Source: Arthrobacter sp. SPG23 | GTDB lineage: Bacteria; Actinomycetota; Actinomycetes; Actinomycetales; Micrococcaceae | Direction: 5' to 3' | Assembly: GCF_000876655.1 (NCBI RefSeq) | Contig: NZ_JYCN01000015.1 | Coordinates: 284,156-348,155, forward strand | DNA: 64,000 nucleotides | Shown here: one piece after another, positions 10,570 to 19,801 of the stretch | Layout of the letters: every line of letters starts with the position of its first letter | Position numbering within the stretch: the stretch's first letter is position 1 | Made by a program: the position numbers and the translations under genes | The notes under the pieces: model-generated | Databases searched by the model: none | Told to the model about the DNA's origin: nothing | Seen by the model: the letters and a program-made list of their open reading frames with translations, nothing else

Positions 10570-11028
10570 TCAGGATTCACCCTCGGTCATGACCTGGTGG
10601 ATCTCGATCATGTTGCCGGCGGGGTCGGTGAAGAAGATCTGGTGCCAGCCTTCCACCGACCAGATGCCCCAGTCGTCGAAGGGGATGTTGTGTTCGGTCA
10701 AACGCGCCTTGATCGCCTCAATGTCATCGGTCCGGAATGCGAAGTGCCCTCCGATGAGCGGGTTGACCGAATGCCCTTCCTGCGCCGCAAGGTATGGCTG
10801 GCGCTGGGTGGCGTGGATCTGCAGCTCATTGGGGTCGCCGGCGTCGTAGAACTTTGCGGCGCTGTCCCACTCGGCGTCGCCGTCGATGTCCTTGTCCGCG
10901 TTCTTGGAAGTGGCGATCATCGCAGGGGAGGGGAGTTGGTTGAGCCCCAGGGCCTTCCCGTAGAAGTCGGTCAGCAGTGACATGTCATCTGAGGTGACGT
11001 TGACGTGGTGGAGACGGAGGTAAACCAT
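10570..11028 (-). CDS. VOC-superfamily (glyoxalase/extradiol dioxygenase-like) protein
   Basis: 152 aa, one VOC module pair. H8 (RLHHVNV), H72, H95 (GGHFAFR) and E142 (NMIEIHQ) are placed like metal ligands. Starts with LHHVNVTSDDMSLLTDFYGKALGL, the usual first VOC strand-helix. It is only 8 bp from the cyclase gene. It could be a small dioxygenase, isomerase or lyase; the fold is clear and the reaction is not. Confidence 0.8.
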   Translation of the reverse strand: MVYLRLHHVNVTSDDMSLLTDFYGKALGLNQLPSPAMIATSKNADKDIDGDAEWDSAAKFYDAGDPNELQIHATQRQPYLAAQEGHSVNPLIGGHFAFRTDDIEAIKARLTEHNIPFDDWGIWSVEGWHQIFFTDPAGNMIEIHQVMTEGES

Positions 11029-11082
11029 GATTGATCCTTTGATTGATGGGTTTGGGATTGGGAGTACGGGTGTTGGGCGGTG

Positions 11083-12255
11083 TCAGAGGTCGACGCGGTA
11101 GCGGGCGACCTTCTCCGGATCGAGTCGGACGCCGAGGCCGGGCCCGTCGGGGACCCGCATGTGCCCATTCTCGATCAGGAGTGGTTCCTGGAGTAGTCCG
11201 TCGGCCATGTCCAGGTAGTTGGACAGTTCCGCGGCGGACCGTGCGGTGATCTCTTGGGATGCGCCGAACACGAGCGAGCAGACGGTTCCGAGATGTGCGT
11301 CGATCTGGTTGCCGATGACTGCTTCGATGCCGAGACCCTCGGCAAGGTGGGAGACACGGAGCGAGTCGGAGAATCCTGTCCTGGCGGTTTTGATGCTCAC
11401 TGCAGTCGCTGCACCCGAGAGGATTTCGCGGGTGACGTCTGCGGGGGTCGGGGCGCTCTCGTCGGCGACGAACGGGATTGGGCATTGCGAGACGAGCCAG
11501 CGCCTGCCCAGTACGTCATCGGCGGGGCAGAGTTCTTCGACGCGGCTGAGGCCCACGTCTTCGAGCTGACGGACCGCTAAAGCGGATTCCGCTGCTGTCC
11601 ATCCGCGGTTCCCGTCGATGTACAGTTCGGCCTCGGGCCCCAGGGCTTCGCGGACGGCTTTGCAGACCGCCACGTCCAAGGGGATGGGGCGGCGGCCGAC
11701 CTTGATCTTGAAGCTCGAGATGCCGAGCGTCTCCCGCAGTTGGATGGCTTCCGCGGCCACGACCCCGGGATCATCGAATCCCAGCATGTGGCTGACCTGG
11801 AGCTGGTCGGTGAAGCCTCCGAGAAGGCTGTGGACCGGGGTTCCGATCGTTTTGCCCCATGCGTCCCACATGGCCATGTCGATTGCGGCTTTGGCGGTGG
11901 GATTTCCGACTGTTCGTGCCAGCCGTGACCGGACCAGCTCGCGGTCGAGGATTGAGAGACCGATGATGGCGGGGGCGAAGATCTGCTCGATCACGGCGAC
12001 GATCGACGCTTGTGTCTCACCGTAGGTGTAGGGGCGCGGGGGTGCTTCGGCGATACCGACTACCCCGTCGCTGGTGACGATCTCCACAAGAACGTTGTCT
12101 GCAATGTCGATTGATCCGCTCGCGAACCGAAGCGGCTTGCGATAGGGGATCGCATAAGGCACGGTGCGTACTTCGAGGATGCGTGCCGCCGTTGACGGCT
12201 CATGGCCCGGAGCCGCTGTATGGGTGGCTGTTTGAACTAGCAAGGTTTCGGTCAT
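11083..12255 (-). CDS. Mandelate racemase/muconate lactonizing enzyme family (enolase superfamily)
   Basis: 390 aa from the ATG at 12255, which overlaps the MFS stop as ATGA. It shows the MLE-type layout: KIK of the second catalytic lysine pair (SSFKIKVGRR), the metal ligands in YIDGNRGW, the Glu of VEELCPADD and the Asp of FVADESAP, and the other general base in VSIKTARTG. This subgroup includes cycloisomerases and racemases. Coupling to the transporter gene makes it a likely early enzyme of the pathway. Confidence 0.85.
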   Translation of the reverse strand: MTETLLVQTATHTAAPGHEPSTAARILEVRTVPYAIPYRKPLRFASGSIDIADNVLVEIVTSDGVVGIAEAPPRPYTYGETQASIVAVIEQIFAPAIIGLSILDRELVRSRLARTVGNPTAKAAIDMAMWDAWGKTIGTPVHSLLGGFTDQLQVSHMLGFDDPGVVAAEAIQLRETLGISSFKIKVGRRPIPLDVAVCKAVREALGPEAELYIDGNRGWTAAESALAVRQLEDVGLSRVEELCPADDVLGRRWLVSQCPIPFVADESAPTPADVTREILSGAATAVSIKTARTGFSDSLRVSHLAEGLGIEAVIGNQIDAHLGTVCSLVFGASQEITARSAAELSNYLDMADGLLQEPLLIENGHMRVPDGPGLGVRLDPEKVARYRVDL

Positions 12256-13619
12256 CCTTCGGTGTGCGGATTGGCGGCGGTCCGTGCAGCCGTTTCGGTA
12301 TTCAAGGTCCCGCGGAGTCCTCCGGTGTGGCGGTCGGCCCATCCGATCAGGAAGTAGTTGAAAACAGCTGCGAGGGCGAAGAAGCCGGCCATGACCAGCA
12401 GGCCGGCGGAAGTCGTTCCGGTGAGGTCGGTCAGCCACCCGAGAATGTACGGGCCAACGAGGCCGCTGACGTTACCGACACAGTTGACCAGAGCGATGGA
12501 GACCGCGGCCAGTGCGCCGGCATAGACCTGCGCGACGGTCGCCTGGAACGTGGAGAGGACGGCGAAGAAGCCGGCAGCGGCAACGCTCACGCCGATGAGC
12601 GACAGGAAGGGGTTGCCCGAGAGAACTCCGATCAGAAGTCCCAGCGCTGCGGCAACCATCGGGATGGTGAGGTGCCAGCGACGTTCACCCGTCCGGGAGA
12701 TGCTGCGGAGAATGACAAACATGACGATTGCCGAGAAGATCCACGGAAGCGCGGAGACGTAACCGGATCCCACAGGGTCGAGGTGGAATTGCTCCTTCAC
12801 GATTGTGGGGAGGAAGTACGTGATCGACCAGAATCCGATCAGGATGAAGAAGTACGTAACGGCGAACGCCCAGAGTGACGGCCTCCGCAGTGCTGCCGGT
12901 AGCTGCTTGAGTTCGTGGGCTCCGGAGTCCGCGCGCTGGGTAACGTTCTGGGCCAGGTACGCCTTCTCATTTTCGTCGAGCCATGGCGCCTTTGCAGGCG
13001 AGGAGGGAAGGACGAAGAAGATGACGACGGCGAGGAGGATTGCCGGGAGACCTTCGAGGACGAACACCCACCGCCATCCAGCGATGCCGCCGACGCCGTT
13101 CATGAGAAGGATCGATGAGGTCACCACCGAGCCGACCGCTAGTGCGACCGGAACAGCGAGGTTGAGCCACGACATTGCCTTCGGCAGCAGACGGGCCGGG
13201 CACCAGAGAGCGAGGAAGAGCATCGCCCCGGGAGAGTAGCCGGCCTCAGCCAATCCGAGCAGGAACCGCATGATGTACAGGGTGACATCATTCTGCATCC
13301 AGGCCATGGCTATGGTCACGACACCCCAGGAGACCATGATCCGCGCCAGCCAGATCCGTGCGCCCACCTTGGCGAGAAACATGTTCGAGGGGATTTCAAA
13401 CAGCAGATAGCCGATGTAGAAAAACCCGGCCGCGAGGCCGAAAGTCGCGGCAGTCAGGCCCAGGTCCTTGGACAGCGGGCCCGCGATTACACCGAGATTG
13501 GCGCGGTCTATATAGGAGATGAACATCCCGAGCATCAGGAGCGGAAGAACCTTGACCGTAATTTTGCGGAAGACGCGGGCTTCGATGCCCGGGTCCACCG
13601 CCACAGGTGTTGTTGTCAT
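12252..13619 (-). CDS. MFS transporter, anion:cation symporter (ACS)-like
   Basis: 455 aa with twelve predicted membrane segments. The N-terminal ISYIDRANLGVIAGPLSKDLGL is the ACS-family signature for symporters of organic anions such as hydroxyphenylacetate, phthalate or tartrate. First structural gene after the LysR gene, with about 90 AT-rich bases between them that should hold the operon promoter. It implies an acidic organic substrate for the pathway. Confidence 0.85.
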   Translation of the reverse strand: MTTTPVAVDPGIEARVFRKITVKVLPLLMLGMFISYIDRANLGVIAGPLSKDLGLTAATFGLAAGFFYIGYLLFEIPSNMFLAKVGARIWLARIMVSWGVVTIAMAWMQNDVTLYIMRFLLGLAEAGYSPGAMLFLALWCPARLLPKAMSWLNLAVPVALAVGSVVTSSILLMNGVGGIAGWRWVFVLEGLPAILLAVVIFFVLPSSPAKAPWLDENEKAYLAQNVTQRADSGAHELKQLPAALRRPSLWAFAVTYFFILIGFWSITYFLPTIVKEQFHLDPVGSGYVSALPWIFSAIVMFVILRSISRTGERRWHLTIPMVAAALGLLIGVLSGNPFLSLIGVSVAAAGFFAVLSTFQATVAQVYAGALAAVSIALVNCVGNVSGLVGPYILGWLTDLTGTTSAGLLVMAGFFALAAVFNYFLIGWADRHTGGLRGTLNTETAARTAANPHTEG

Positions 13620-13711
13620 CGCAGTTGTCTCTCTTCATTGAGGGTGTGTGAATTGGTGCCTTCAAAAGAGACTAGCTATGGATTCTTCCTAATAGAAATA
13701 CCAATTACCTC

Positions 13712-14629
13712 TTATTTGAGATCGAAACCAGAAAGATCCGGGGTTGGCAAGGCCGATTCCGAGACTTTCAGGACGGCCGCAAGGGCAGGCGACTGGTCTT
13801 CCTTGCGCCAGGTCAGCGTGGCAAACATGTGGCTGGGGTGGATGTCGACCAGTTCCCGGTAGACGATTCCGACGGACTGCGCCGGCGTGACGGAACTCAG
13901 GGTGATGGTGATCCCCGCCCCGGCAGCTACAAGGGCAAGCGCTGTCGCCGAGTCGGGCGATACCTGGACCACCCGTGGCCGGAACCCCGCCGTGATGCAG
14001 AGGGCAAACATGGTGGCCTGGAGGATGGATCCCGTGTCGGAGGGAAGGCTGACGAAGTCCTCGTCATGAAGGTCCGCCAGTGAGAGATTGGGCTGGTTCG
14101 CCCGTGGATGCCCTTCAGGCAGTGCGCATAAGATCTGCTCCACCTCGACGACGCGCGACTCGAGTTCCGGGTGCGGTGTTGGAAGGCGTGCGAAGGCAAG
14201 ATCCAGGGAGCCCTCGAGGAGTTTGTCCAGCGCGGTATATACGTAGGTCTGCGATTCCAGCTGCAACTCGATTCCGGGATGCGCCTCCCGCACGGCGCGG
14301 GTCAGTAGCGGAAGGGCGCGCTGGCTCGAGGCGCCGGCGAAGGCGATCCGCACCCGGCCCTGGTCTCCGGCGGCGATGGATTCAGCGAGATTCCGGACCG
14401 CGACAACCTGGCTGAGCACCTTTCGTGCCGGAATCAGCAGTCTTGAGCCTGCATCGGTCAGCGCAACGCTGCGCGTGCTTCGCTCGAACAGCTGGAGGCC
14501 GAGGCTTTGTTCGAGCTGCTTAATGCGCGCACTCAGCGGTGGCTGGGACATGTGCAGCTTGGCGGCTGCCCTGCCGAAATGAAGTTCTTCGGCTACAACG
14601 GCGAAGGCCTCAAGATCCTTGATATCCAC
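13712..14629 (-). CDS. LysR-type transcriptional regulator
   Basis: 305 aa. The winged HTH lies at residues 1-60 (FAVVAEELHFGRAAAKLHMSQPPLSARIKQLEQ), followed by a type-2 periplasmic-binding-like effector domain. It lies directly upstream of and co-oriented with the catabolic operon, and is divergent from the SDR gene at 14800. An ATTCTG-N10-CAGAAT inverted repeat just upstream is a candidate autoregulatory site. Likely activator responding to a pathway acid; the effector is unknown. Confidence 0.88.
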   Translation of the reverse strand: MDIKDLEAFAVVAEELHFGRAAAKLHMSQPPLSARIKQLEQSLGLQLFERSTRSVALTDAGSRLLIPARKVLSQVVAVRNLAESIAAGDQGRVRIAFAGASSQRALPLLTRAVREAHPGIELQLESQTYVYTALDKLLEGSLDLAFARLPTPHPELESRVVEVEQILCALPEGHPRANQPNLSLADLHDEDFVSLPSDTGSILQATMFALCITAGFRPRVVQVSPDSATALALVAAGAGITITLSSVTPAQSVGIVYRELVDIHPSHMFATLTWRKEDQSPALAAVLKVSESALPTPDLSGFDLK

Positions 14630-14653
14630 GACTCTGTGCTCCCTAATCCGATT

Positions 14654-14675
14654 ATTCTGTTCTGTGGATCAGAAT
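14654..14675. promoter_or_regulatory. Putative LysR operator
   Basis: Inverted repeat ATTCTG (14654-14659) and CAGAAT (14670-14675) with a 10-bp spacer, 25 bp upstream of the LysR start and in the region shared with the divergent SDR. Size and AT-rich arms suit a LysR-family T-N11-A-type site. Binding by this LysR protein is inferred. Confidence 0.45.
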
Positions 14676-14799
14676 AGCCATAATTAGTATGAAAGTCAGG
14701 TACTATCCCAGCCTCTTTGGACGGATACTAGAGAGCGTGTGTTGCGCCGAAGCAACTGCGTTCCGCTCATGCCGATGTGTGCGGAGGAAGGAAAATCTC

Positions 14800-15510
14800 A
14801 TGGTCGAACGACTTCTGGTTACCGGCGGAGCGTCAGGAATCGGACGCGCAATCGCACTACATGGACTGGAGCAGGGATGGGAGGTTGTAATCCTCGACAG
14901 GCAGCACGCAAGCGTCGGTCGCTCGATTATCGCGGACCTCTCTGACGTGGACAGCACGGCGGAAGCCCTGGAGGCGGCCCTGTCGGAGGGGCCGATCACA
15001 CGCCTGGTCAACAACGTTGGCGCCGTCTTCCCGGCCCCGCTCCGCGAGCAGACTCTGGGCCAACTTGATCAATCGCACGCACTGAACCTCCGATGCGCCG
15101 TGCAGTGCACGCAAAGTGTCCTCGACGGCATGACAGAAGCTGGATTCGGCCGCATCGTCAACATGTCCTCACGCGCTGCTCTGGGCAAGGAACTGCGCAC
15201 CGCCTATGCTGCCGCTAAGGCCGGCCTTATCGGCTTGACCCGGACGTGGGCCCTGGAACTCGGAGCAGCCGGGATTACGGTCAACGCGATCGGGCCTGGA
15301 CCGATCGCCACCGAGTTGTTCATGAACGCAAATCCGGAAGACTCGCCACAGACCAAAGCCATCATTTCGTCCGTTCCTGTCGGCAGGCTCGGCCAGCCTG
15401 ATGACATCGCCAACGCTGCCGGCTTCTTCCTCGACGAGCGATCCGGGTTCGTAACGGGCCAGACGCTGTATGTCTGTGGCGGACTTACGGTGGGATCTAA
15501 TCCAATGTGA
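14800..15510 (+). CDS. SDR-family oxidoreductase
   Basis: 236 aa from the ATG at 14800, preceded by GGAGGAAGG; a longer frame upstream has no RBS and no SDR homology. TGGASGIG lies at residues 8-15, with Y136 and K140 in YAAAK. The C-terminus is typical (GFVTGQTLYVCGGLTV). Divergent from the LysR gene, so it may be co-controlled with the 5.7-13.6 kb operon. It is followed by an alpha/beta hydrolase after about 118 bp. Confidence 0.82.
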   Translation: MVERLLVTGGASGIGRAIALHGLEQGWEVVILDRQHASVGRSIIADLSDVDSTAEALEAALSEGPITRLVNNVGAVFPAPLREQTLGQLDQSHALNLRCAVQCTQSVLDGMTEAGFGRIVNMSSRAALGKELRTAYAAAKAGLIGLTRTWALELGAAGITVNAIGPGPIATELFMNANPEDSPQTKAIISSVPVGRLGQPDDIANAAGFFLDERSGFVTGQTLYVCGGLTVGSNPM

Positions 15511-15628
15511 GGTCAGCAAAGACCTTGTGAACAGAATCCGGGCGAAACCCTGGCGAAAATGCACGCTCCGGAGCATGACGGTATGCGCCGCGAAGAATGT
15601 ACAACCCTCGTTGCCCAAGGAGGCGCAA

Positions 15629-16441
15629 TTGACTGGTCATGAAAAGTCGTTTCGAACCACAGACGGTGTTCGCCTTGTCTATGACGACCACGGCTCCGGC
15701 CCCGCCGTTCTGCTGGTGCATGGGTTTACGTGCAGTGCTGCGCACTGGGCGTTCCAGCGTGAGGCGCTCGTCGCTGCGGGCTATCGAACGCTGGCCCTTG
15801 ACTTGAGATTCCATGGCCGTTCAGACTCGCCGGCCAGCGGTCAGCGCGTGTCCCGGCTGGGGAAAGACATCGGGGAATGGATCGAGCATCTGGAACTGGA
15901 CGATGTGGCCCTGGTTGGACATTCCTTAGGAGTCTCCGTTTGTCTCGCCTACTTTGATCTCTTCGGCACGGAGCGCGTGAGAGCGTTCGCGGCCATTGAC
16001 CAGTCGCCGAAACTAGTGAATGACGAGACATGGGCCTGGGGCGTGAGATCCGTCGAGTGGACCAATGTGTGGGACGCCGTAAACGGCCGATTTCAATGGG
16101 GCAACCCGGCCCTGGAGCCGCCGATGCCGCCGCATGTGGGGGAACTCCTTGCCGAAGCCGGCAGCCCCGCTGATTTCCCCGTAGGGGCAGTGCTCCCGCT
16201 GCTGGCGGATCATTTCACTGCCGACTGGCGGGACGTTGTTCCGACCGTCGATGCCCCAGCCTGGGTTGCCACCGGCCGGCACTCGCCATCATTTCCGCTT
16301 GAAGGTATGGAGTGGTTTGCCGGGACTCTGCCGGACTCCTCCCTGTCCGTGTTTGAAAACAGCGGACACTGCCCTCACTGGAACGAACCCGAGGAGTTCA
16401 ATCGGGAACTGCTCGCTTTTCTCGGGCGGCCCCTGCGGTAG
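15629..16441 (+). CDS. Alpha/beta hydrolase
   Basis: 270 aa from a TTG start at 15629, chosen because AAGGAGG lies 6 bp upstream; the in-frame upstream ATG adds about 53 residues with no fold homology. LLVHGFTC (residues 28-35) forms the oxyanion region, S99 the nucleophile (VGHSLG), and a late His (ENSGHCPHWNEPEEF) completes the triad. Resembles meta-cleavage or enol-lactone hydrolases by general layout. It converges with the TetR gene at 16466. Confidence 0.78.
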   Translation: MTGHEKSFRTTDGVRLVYDDHGSGPAVLLVHGFTCSAAHWAFQREALVAAGYRTLALDLRFHGRSDSPASGQRVSRLGKDIGEWIEHLELDDVALVGHSLGVSVCLAYFDLFGTERVRAFAAIDQSPKLVNDETWAWGVRSVEWTNVWDAVNGRFQWGNPALEPPMPPHVGELLAEAGSPADFPVGAVLPLLADHFTADWRDVVPTVDAPAWVATGRHSPSFPLEGMEWFAGTLPDSSLSVFENSGHCPHWNEPEEFNRELLAFLGRPLR

Positions 16442-16465
16442 GTGGCGCCGGGGCCTCGCTGCCCC

Positions 16466-17104
16466 CTAAAACGTCTCCGTGGTGATGGCGCGCAGGAAGG
16501 CCTTCAGTTCCGCAGCCATGTCCACGGAATTGTTGTCCAGAAGCCATTGCAGCTGCAGCCCGTCCATCAGTGCCACCAGCTGCCGAGACGCTACGGCCGG
16601 CACTACCCCCGGCCGCAGGCTGCCACGCCTATCCAGGTCGGAAAACGCCTGGCTGCCGACGTTTCGGACCCAGTCGTAGCGTCGCTGAAAGTACTCATGG
16701 GCGGGGTGCGTCGGGTCCGTCGACTCGGCTGACAAGACGCAATGCAGCGCAACCAGTCCCGGTACCGTCGCGTTGTTGTGCACCAGCCGGATAATGCCGT
16801 TCAGCGTATCGGTACCGTTGTCGGTCACGATCCCGGCCCCCGCCCAGGAGTCCTCATCGCGAAGGGTGAGAACGGCCTCCAAAAGTGCTTCTTTGCTGGG
16901 GAAATGATGGAGAAGGCCGGTTTTTGTAAGGCCGATCTTGTCGGCAATGTCCTGGATGGATCCGGCTCGATAGCCGGACGTCGAGAAAACCTCGAACGCG
17001 GCCGCGAGGATCTCCTGACGCCGTCCCTCCGTCTTGGCATAGCTTCCGCGGGGCCGCCCGCGGCGTGGAACTTTGGCGACAGCACTTGCCGCTGTTTCAG
17101 TCAT
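16466..17104 (-). CDS. TetR-family transcriptional regulator
   Basis: 212 aa. A basic N-terminal tail (RRGRPRGSYAKTEGRR) precedes the HTH (SIQDIADKIGLTKTGLLHHFPSKEALL, about residues 48-75), then a ligand domain. Divergent from the ABC importer genes starting at 17278. The 173-bp gap contains AT-rich inverted sequence around 17180-17215 (TATTTTTAAAAACGTAC) that could hold promoter and operator. Probably represses the importer/beta-glucosidase operon. Confidence 0.85.
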   Translation of the reverse strand: MTETAASAVAKVPRRGRPRGSYAKTEGRRQEILAAAFEVFSTSGYRAGSIQDIADKIGLTKTGLLHHFPSKEALLEAVLTLRDEDSWAGAGIVTDNGTDTLNGIIRLVHNNATVPGLVALHCVLSAESTDPTHPAHEYFQRRYDWVRNVGSQAFSDLDRRGSLRPGVVPAVASRQLVALMDGLQLQWLLDNNSVDMAAELKAFLRAITTETF

Positions 17105-17277
17105 CTGAAAACTCTAACAACCTTCTCCGGAGCCCACGCCGCGCCCGTGCGCCGCGTCACAATCGCTCAGGCACTGCACCGTATTTTTAAAAACGTACCA
17201 CCTAGTCGGTTTTCGTGCTACGGTCTTTCCCATTGGCAGTCCATGGTGGACGCCACTGACCGTGAAAGGGACCAAAG

Positions 17278-18792
17278 ATGTTCCGATCTAAGCGAATGGC
17301 CGCCGTTGTTGCCGCCGTTGCCCTGAGCCTCACCGGCTGCGCAGCCGGTGGAGAGGCTCCTGCAGCACAGACTTCACAAACACTGACCCTGGGCACACTG
17401 ATGGCGCCCAAGTCCTTCGCGGCTGGGGACTCTGACTTCGCCAATGTGTCGCCTTTCTACCAGGCGGTCTATGACACCCTGCTCCGCATGGAGCCGGACG
17501 GCACTCTGGTTCCGATGCTGGCGAGCGAGTGGCAGTACAACGCAGCCAAAACTGTCCTGACCCTGAAGCTGCGGGATGACGTAAAGTTCACCGACGGCAC
17601 CGCTTTCAATGCCGACGCCGCCAAGCAGAACCTCGAGCGCTTCAAAGCCGGCACGTCTGCGGACGCGCAGTTCCTCGCTGCGCTCCAGAGCGCCAGGGCT
17701 GTGGATGCCACCACCTTGGAGCTCACCCTCTCGGCTCCGGACCCGGCGTTCCTGGGGTACCTGTCCAAGGATGCTTCGTTCATGCAGAGCCCGGCGTCCT
17801 TCGCCAACACGGACATTGCAACCAACCCGGTCGGCTCGGGACCCTACGTTTTGGATACCGCCGCGACCGTCACCGGAACGTCCTACAGCTACAAGCGGAA
17901 CCCGGACTATTGGGACAAGGACCTGGTTCACTACGACAACCTGGTCCTGAATGTCTACCCGGAACAGACCTCGCTGCTGAGCGCCGTCAAGTCCGGCACC
18001 CTCAACGGCTCACTCATCGATATCGCGATGATTCAGGAGGCCGAAGCCGCCGGCTACAAGAACAACCCGTTCGAGGGCAACTGGGTTGGATTGATCCTGT
18101 TTGACCGCGCGGGTACTACCAACCCCGCTCTCAAAGACGTCCGCGTGCGCCAGGCATTGAATTATGCCTTCGATACGAAAGCTCTTCTGGATTCTGTAAA
18201 CCAGGGCCGCGGCACGACCACCACGCAGGTTTTCCCGCCCTCCTCGGCTGCCTACGACGAATCTCTGGACTCCCGCTACGCCTATGACCCCGCCAAGGCC
18301 AAAGCGCTTCTGGCCGAAGCCGGCTACGCCAGCCTGACGTTGAAGATGCCTTCCACGCCGCTGGTGAACAGCGCGGTATTTGCGTTGATAACCCAGCAGC
18401 TGAAGGACGTCGGAGTCACTGTCGAGACTGTCGACGCCGGTAACAACTTCATTGCCGACCTGCTGGCCGCGAAGTACGCGGCAAGTTACATGATCCTGGA
18501 GCAACAGTCCGACTGGCAGTTGATCAACATGAAAATCGCTCCGAACGCGGCATGGAATCCCTATAAGTACGCCGACCCCAAGGTAGACGAACTGGTCAAG
18601 AAAATTAACCTCGGTACCGAGGAGGAGCAGAAGTCCTCGGCCAAGGAGCTGAACAAGTACATCGTCGAACAGGCCTGGTTCGCGCCGTGGTACCGCCCGC
18701 AGAACAGCTTTGTGACTGACGCCAAGACCACGGTCGAGCTTCAGACGGGCAACGTCTACCCGTTCATCTGGTCCTTTACTCCCGCCTCCTAG
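17278..18792 (+). CDS. ABC importer solute-binding lipoprotein, family 5
   Basis: 504 aa. Signal peptide with lipobox LTGC (lipidated C21). The body is typical of the DppA/OppA/cellobiose-binding family: AVYDTLLRMEPDGTLVPMLASEW, LKLRDDVKFTDGTAFNADA, VRQALNYAFDTKALL. Members bind peptides, nickel, opines or oligosaccharides. The linked GH3 beta-glucosidase suggests a glycoside here (inference). A strong hairpin follows the stop, before the permease gene. Confidence 0.87.
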   Translation: MFRSKRMAAVVAAVALSLTGCAAGGEAPAAQTSQTLTLGTLMAPKSFAAGDSDFANVSPFYQAVYDTLLRMEPDGTLVPMLASEWQYNAAKTVLTLKLRDDVKFTDGTAFNADAAKQNLERFKAGTSADAQFLAALQSARAVDATTLELTLSAPDPAFLGYLSKDASFMQSPASFANTDIATNPVGSGPYVLDTAATVTGTSYSYKRNPDYWDKDLVHYDNLVLNVYPEQTSLLSAVKSGTLNGSLIDIAMIQEAEAAGYKNNPFEGNWVGLILFDRAGTTNPALKDVRVRQALNYAFDTKALLDSVNQGRGTTTTQVFPPSSAAYDESLDSRYAYDPAKAKALLAEAGYASLTLKMPSTPLVNSAVFALITQQLKDVGVTVETVDAGNNFIADLLAAKYAASYMILEQQSDWQLINMKIAPNAAWNPYKYADPKVDELVKKINLGTEEEQKSSAKELNKYIVEQAWFAPWYRPQNSFVTDAKTTVELQTGNVYPFIWSFTPAS

Positions 18793-18797
18793 CGGAG

Positions 18798-18834
18798 GGC
18801 TGCCGGTCCGGGCCCTGAACCCGGTCCGGCAGCC
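18798..18834 (+). terminator. Intercistronic hairpin after the solute-binding gene
   Basis: 15-bp stem (18798-18812 with 18820-18834, one mismatch) and a 7-nt loop, starting six bases after the binding-protein stop and 25 bp before the permease ATG. It has no T-run. Likely a partial terminator or 3' stabiliser that keeps the binding protein more abundant than the membrane parts. Confidence 0.6.
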
Positions 18835-18859
18835 TCTGTCACCCCCTAAGGATTTTCGA

Positions 18860-19801
18860 ATGTACCGATTCGTGCTGCGGCGCCTGCTCTCGGGTGTCCT
18901 CCTGCTGTTCGTTATCACCACTGTCGCCTACCTGCTGTTATATGCGGGCGGCGGTGACATCGCCCGCCGCATCGTGGGCCCTACTGCCAGCGATGCCCAG
19001 GTGGCGCTGAAGGCCAGCCAGCTGGGACTGGACCGTCCCCTCGTTGTCCAGTACTGGGACTGGCTCACCGGTGCACTAACTGGCGACCTCGGCCGGTCCT
19101 GGTTCAACGGCCAGCTTGTGAGCGCCGGCGTCGGCAGCCGTCTGCCCGTGACCCTCTCGCTGGTCCTAGGTGCCACCATCATCGCGGCGGTCGTCTCTGT
19201 CGTCGTGGCGGTCTGGGCCGCGGTCCGCCGCGGCTGGGTTGACCGTGTAGTCCAGTTTGTAGGCGTCCTCGGCTTCGCCATCCCGGGTTTCCTCATTGCC
19301 CTCGGCCTGGTCTCCCTCTTTGCACTGAACCTTAAATGGTTCAAAGCCACCGGTTACGTCCCGATTACGACGTCGTTCGGCGGCTGGGCGGCAACCGTCA
19401 CCCTGCCGATCATTGCCCTCTCCATAGGCTGCATTGCCGCCGTGGTCCAGCAGATCCGCGGCTCACTGATTGACGCGCTCCGTCAGGACTACGTGCGGAC
19501 GCTGCGCGCCCGCGGACTCTCCTTCAACTGCGTGGTCTACAAGCACGTGTTGCGCAACGCCGGCGGCCCCGCCTTGGCAGTGCTTGCAGTGCAGTTCATC
19601 GGTTTGCTGGGCGGTGCCGTCATCGTTGAACAGATCTTCGCCCTGCCCGGCCTGGGGCAAATCACTGTTGCCGCCACCGGCCAAGGTGACATTCCCGTCG
19701 TGATGGGAGTGGTCGTGGCGACCGCCGCCATCGTCGTGATCGTCAACCTCATCATCGACCTCGCCCAAGGCTGGCTCAACCCGAAAGTTCGGCTGTCATG
19801 A
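18860..19801 (+). CDS. ABC importer permease (DppB-like)
   Basis: 313 aa with six membrane helices. The N-terminal FVLRRLLSGVLLLFVITTVAYLLL and the EAA-like loop near DALRQDYVRTLRARGLSFNCVVYKHVLRNA are standard for DppB/OppB permeases. The stop overlaps the next ATG (ATGA at 19798). Confidence 0.88.
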   Translation: MYRFVLRRLLSGVLLLFVITTVAYLLLYAGGGDIARRIVGPTASDAQVALKASQLGLDRPLVVQYWDWLTGALTGDLGRSWFNGQLVSAGVGSRLPVTLSLVLGATIIAAVVSVVVAVWAAVRRGWVDRVVQFVGVLGFAIPGFLIALGLVSLFALNLKWFKATGYVPITTSFGGWAATVTLPIIALSIGCIAAVVQQIRGSLIDALRQDYVRTLRARGLSFNCVVYKHVLRNAGGPALAVLAVQFIGLLGGAVIVEQIFALPGLGQITVAATGQGDIPVVMGVVVATAAIVVIVNLIIDLAQGWLNPKVRLS

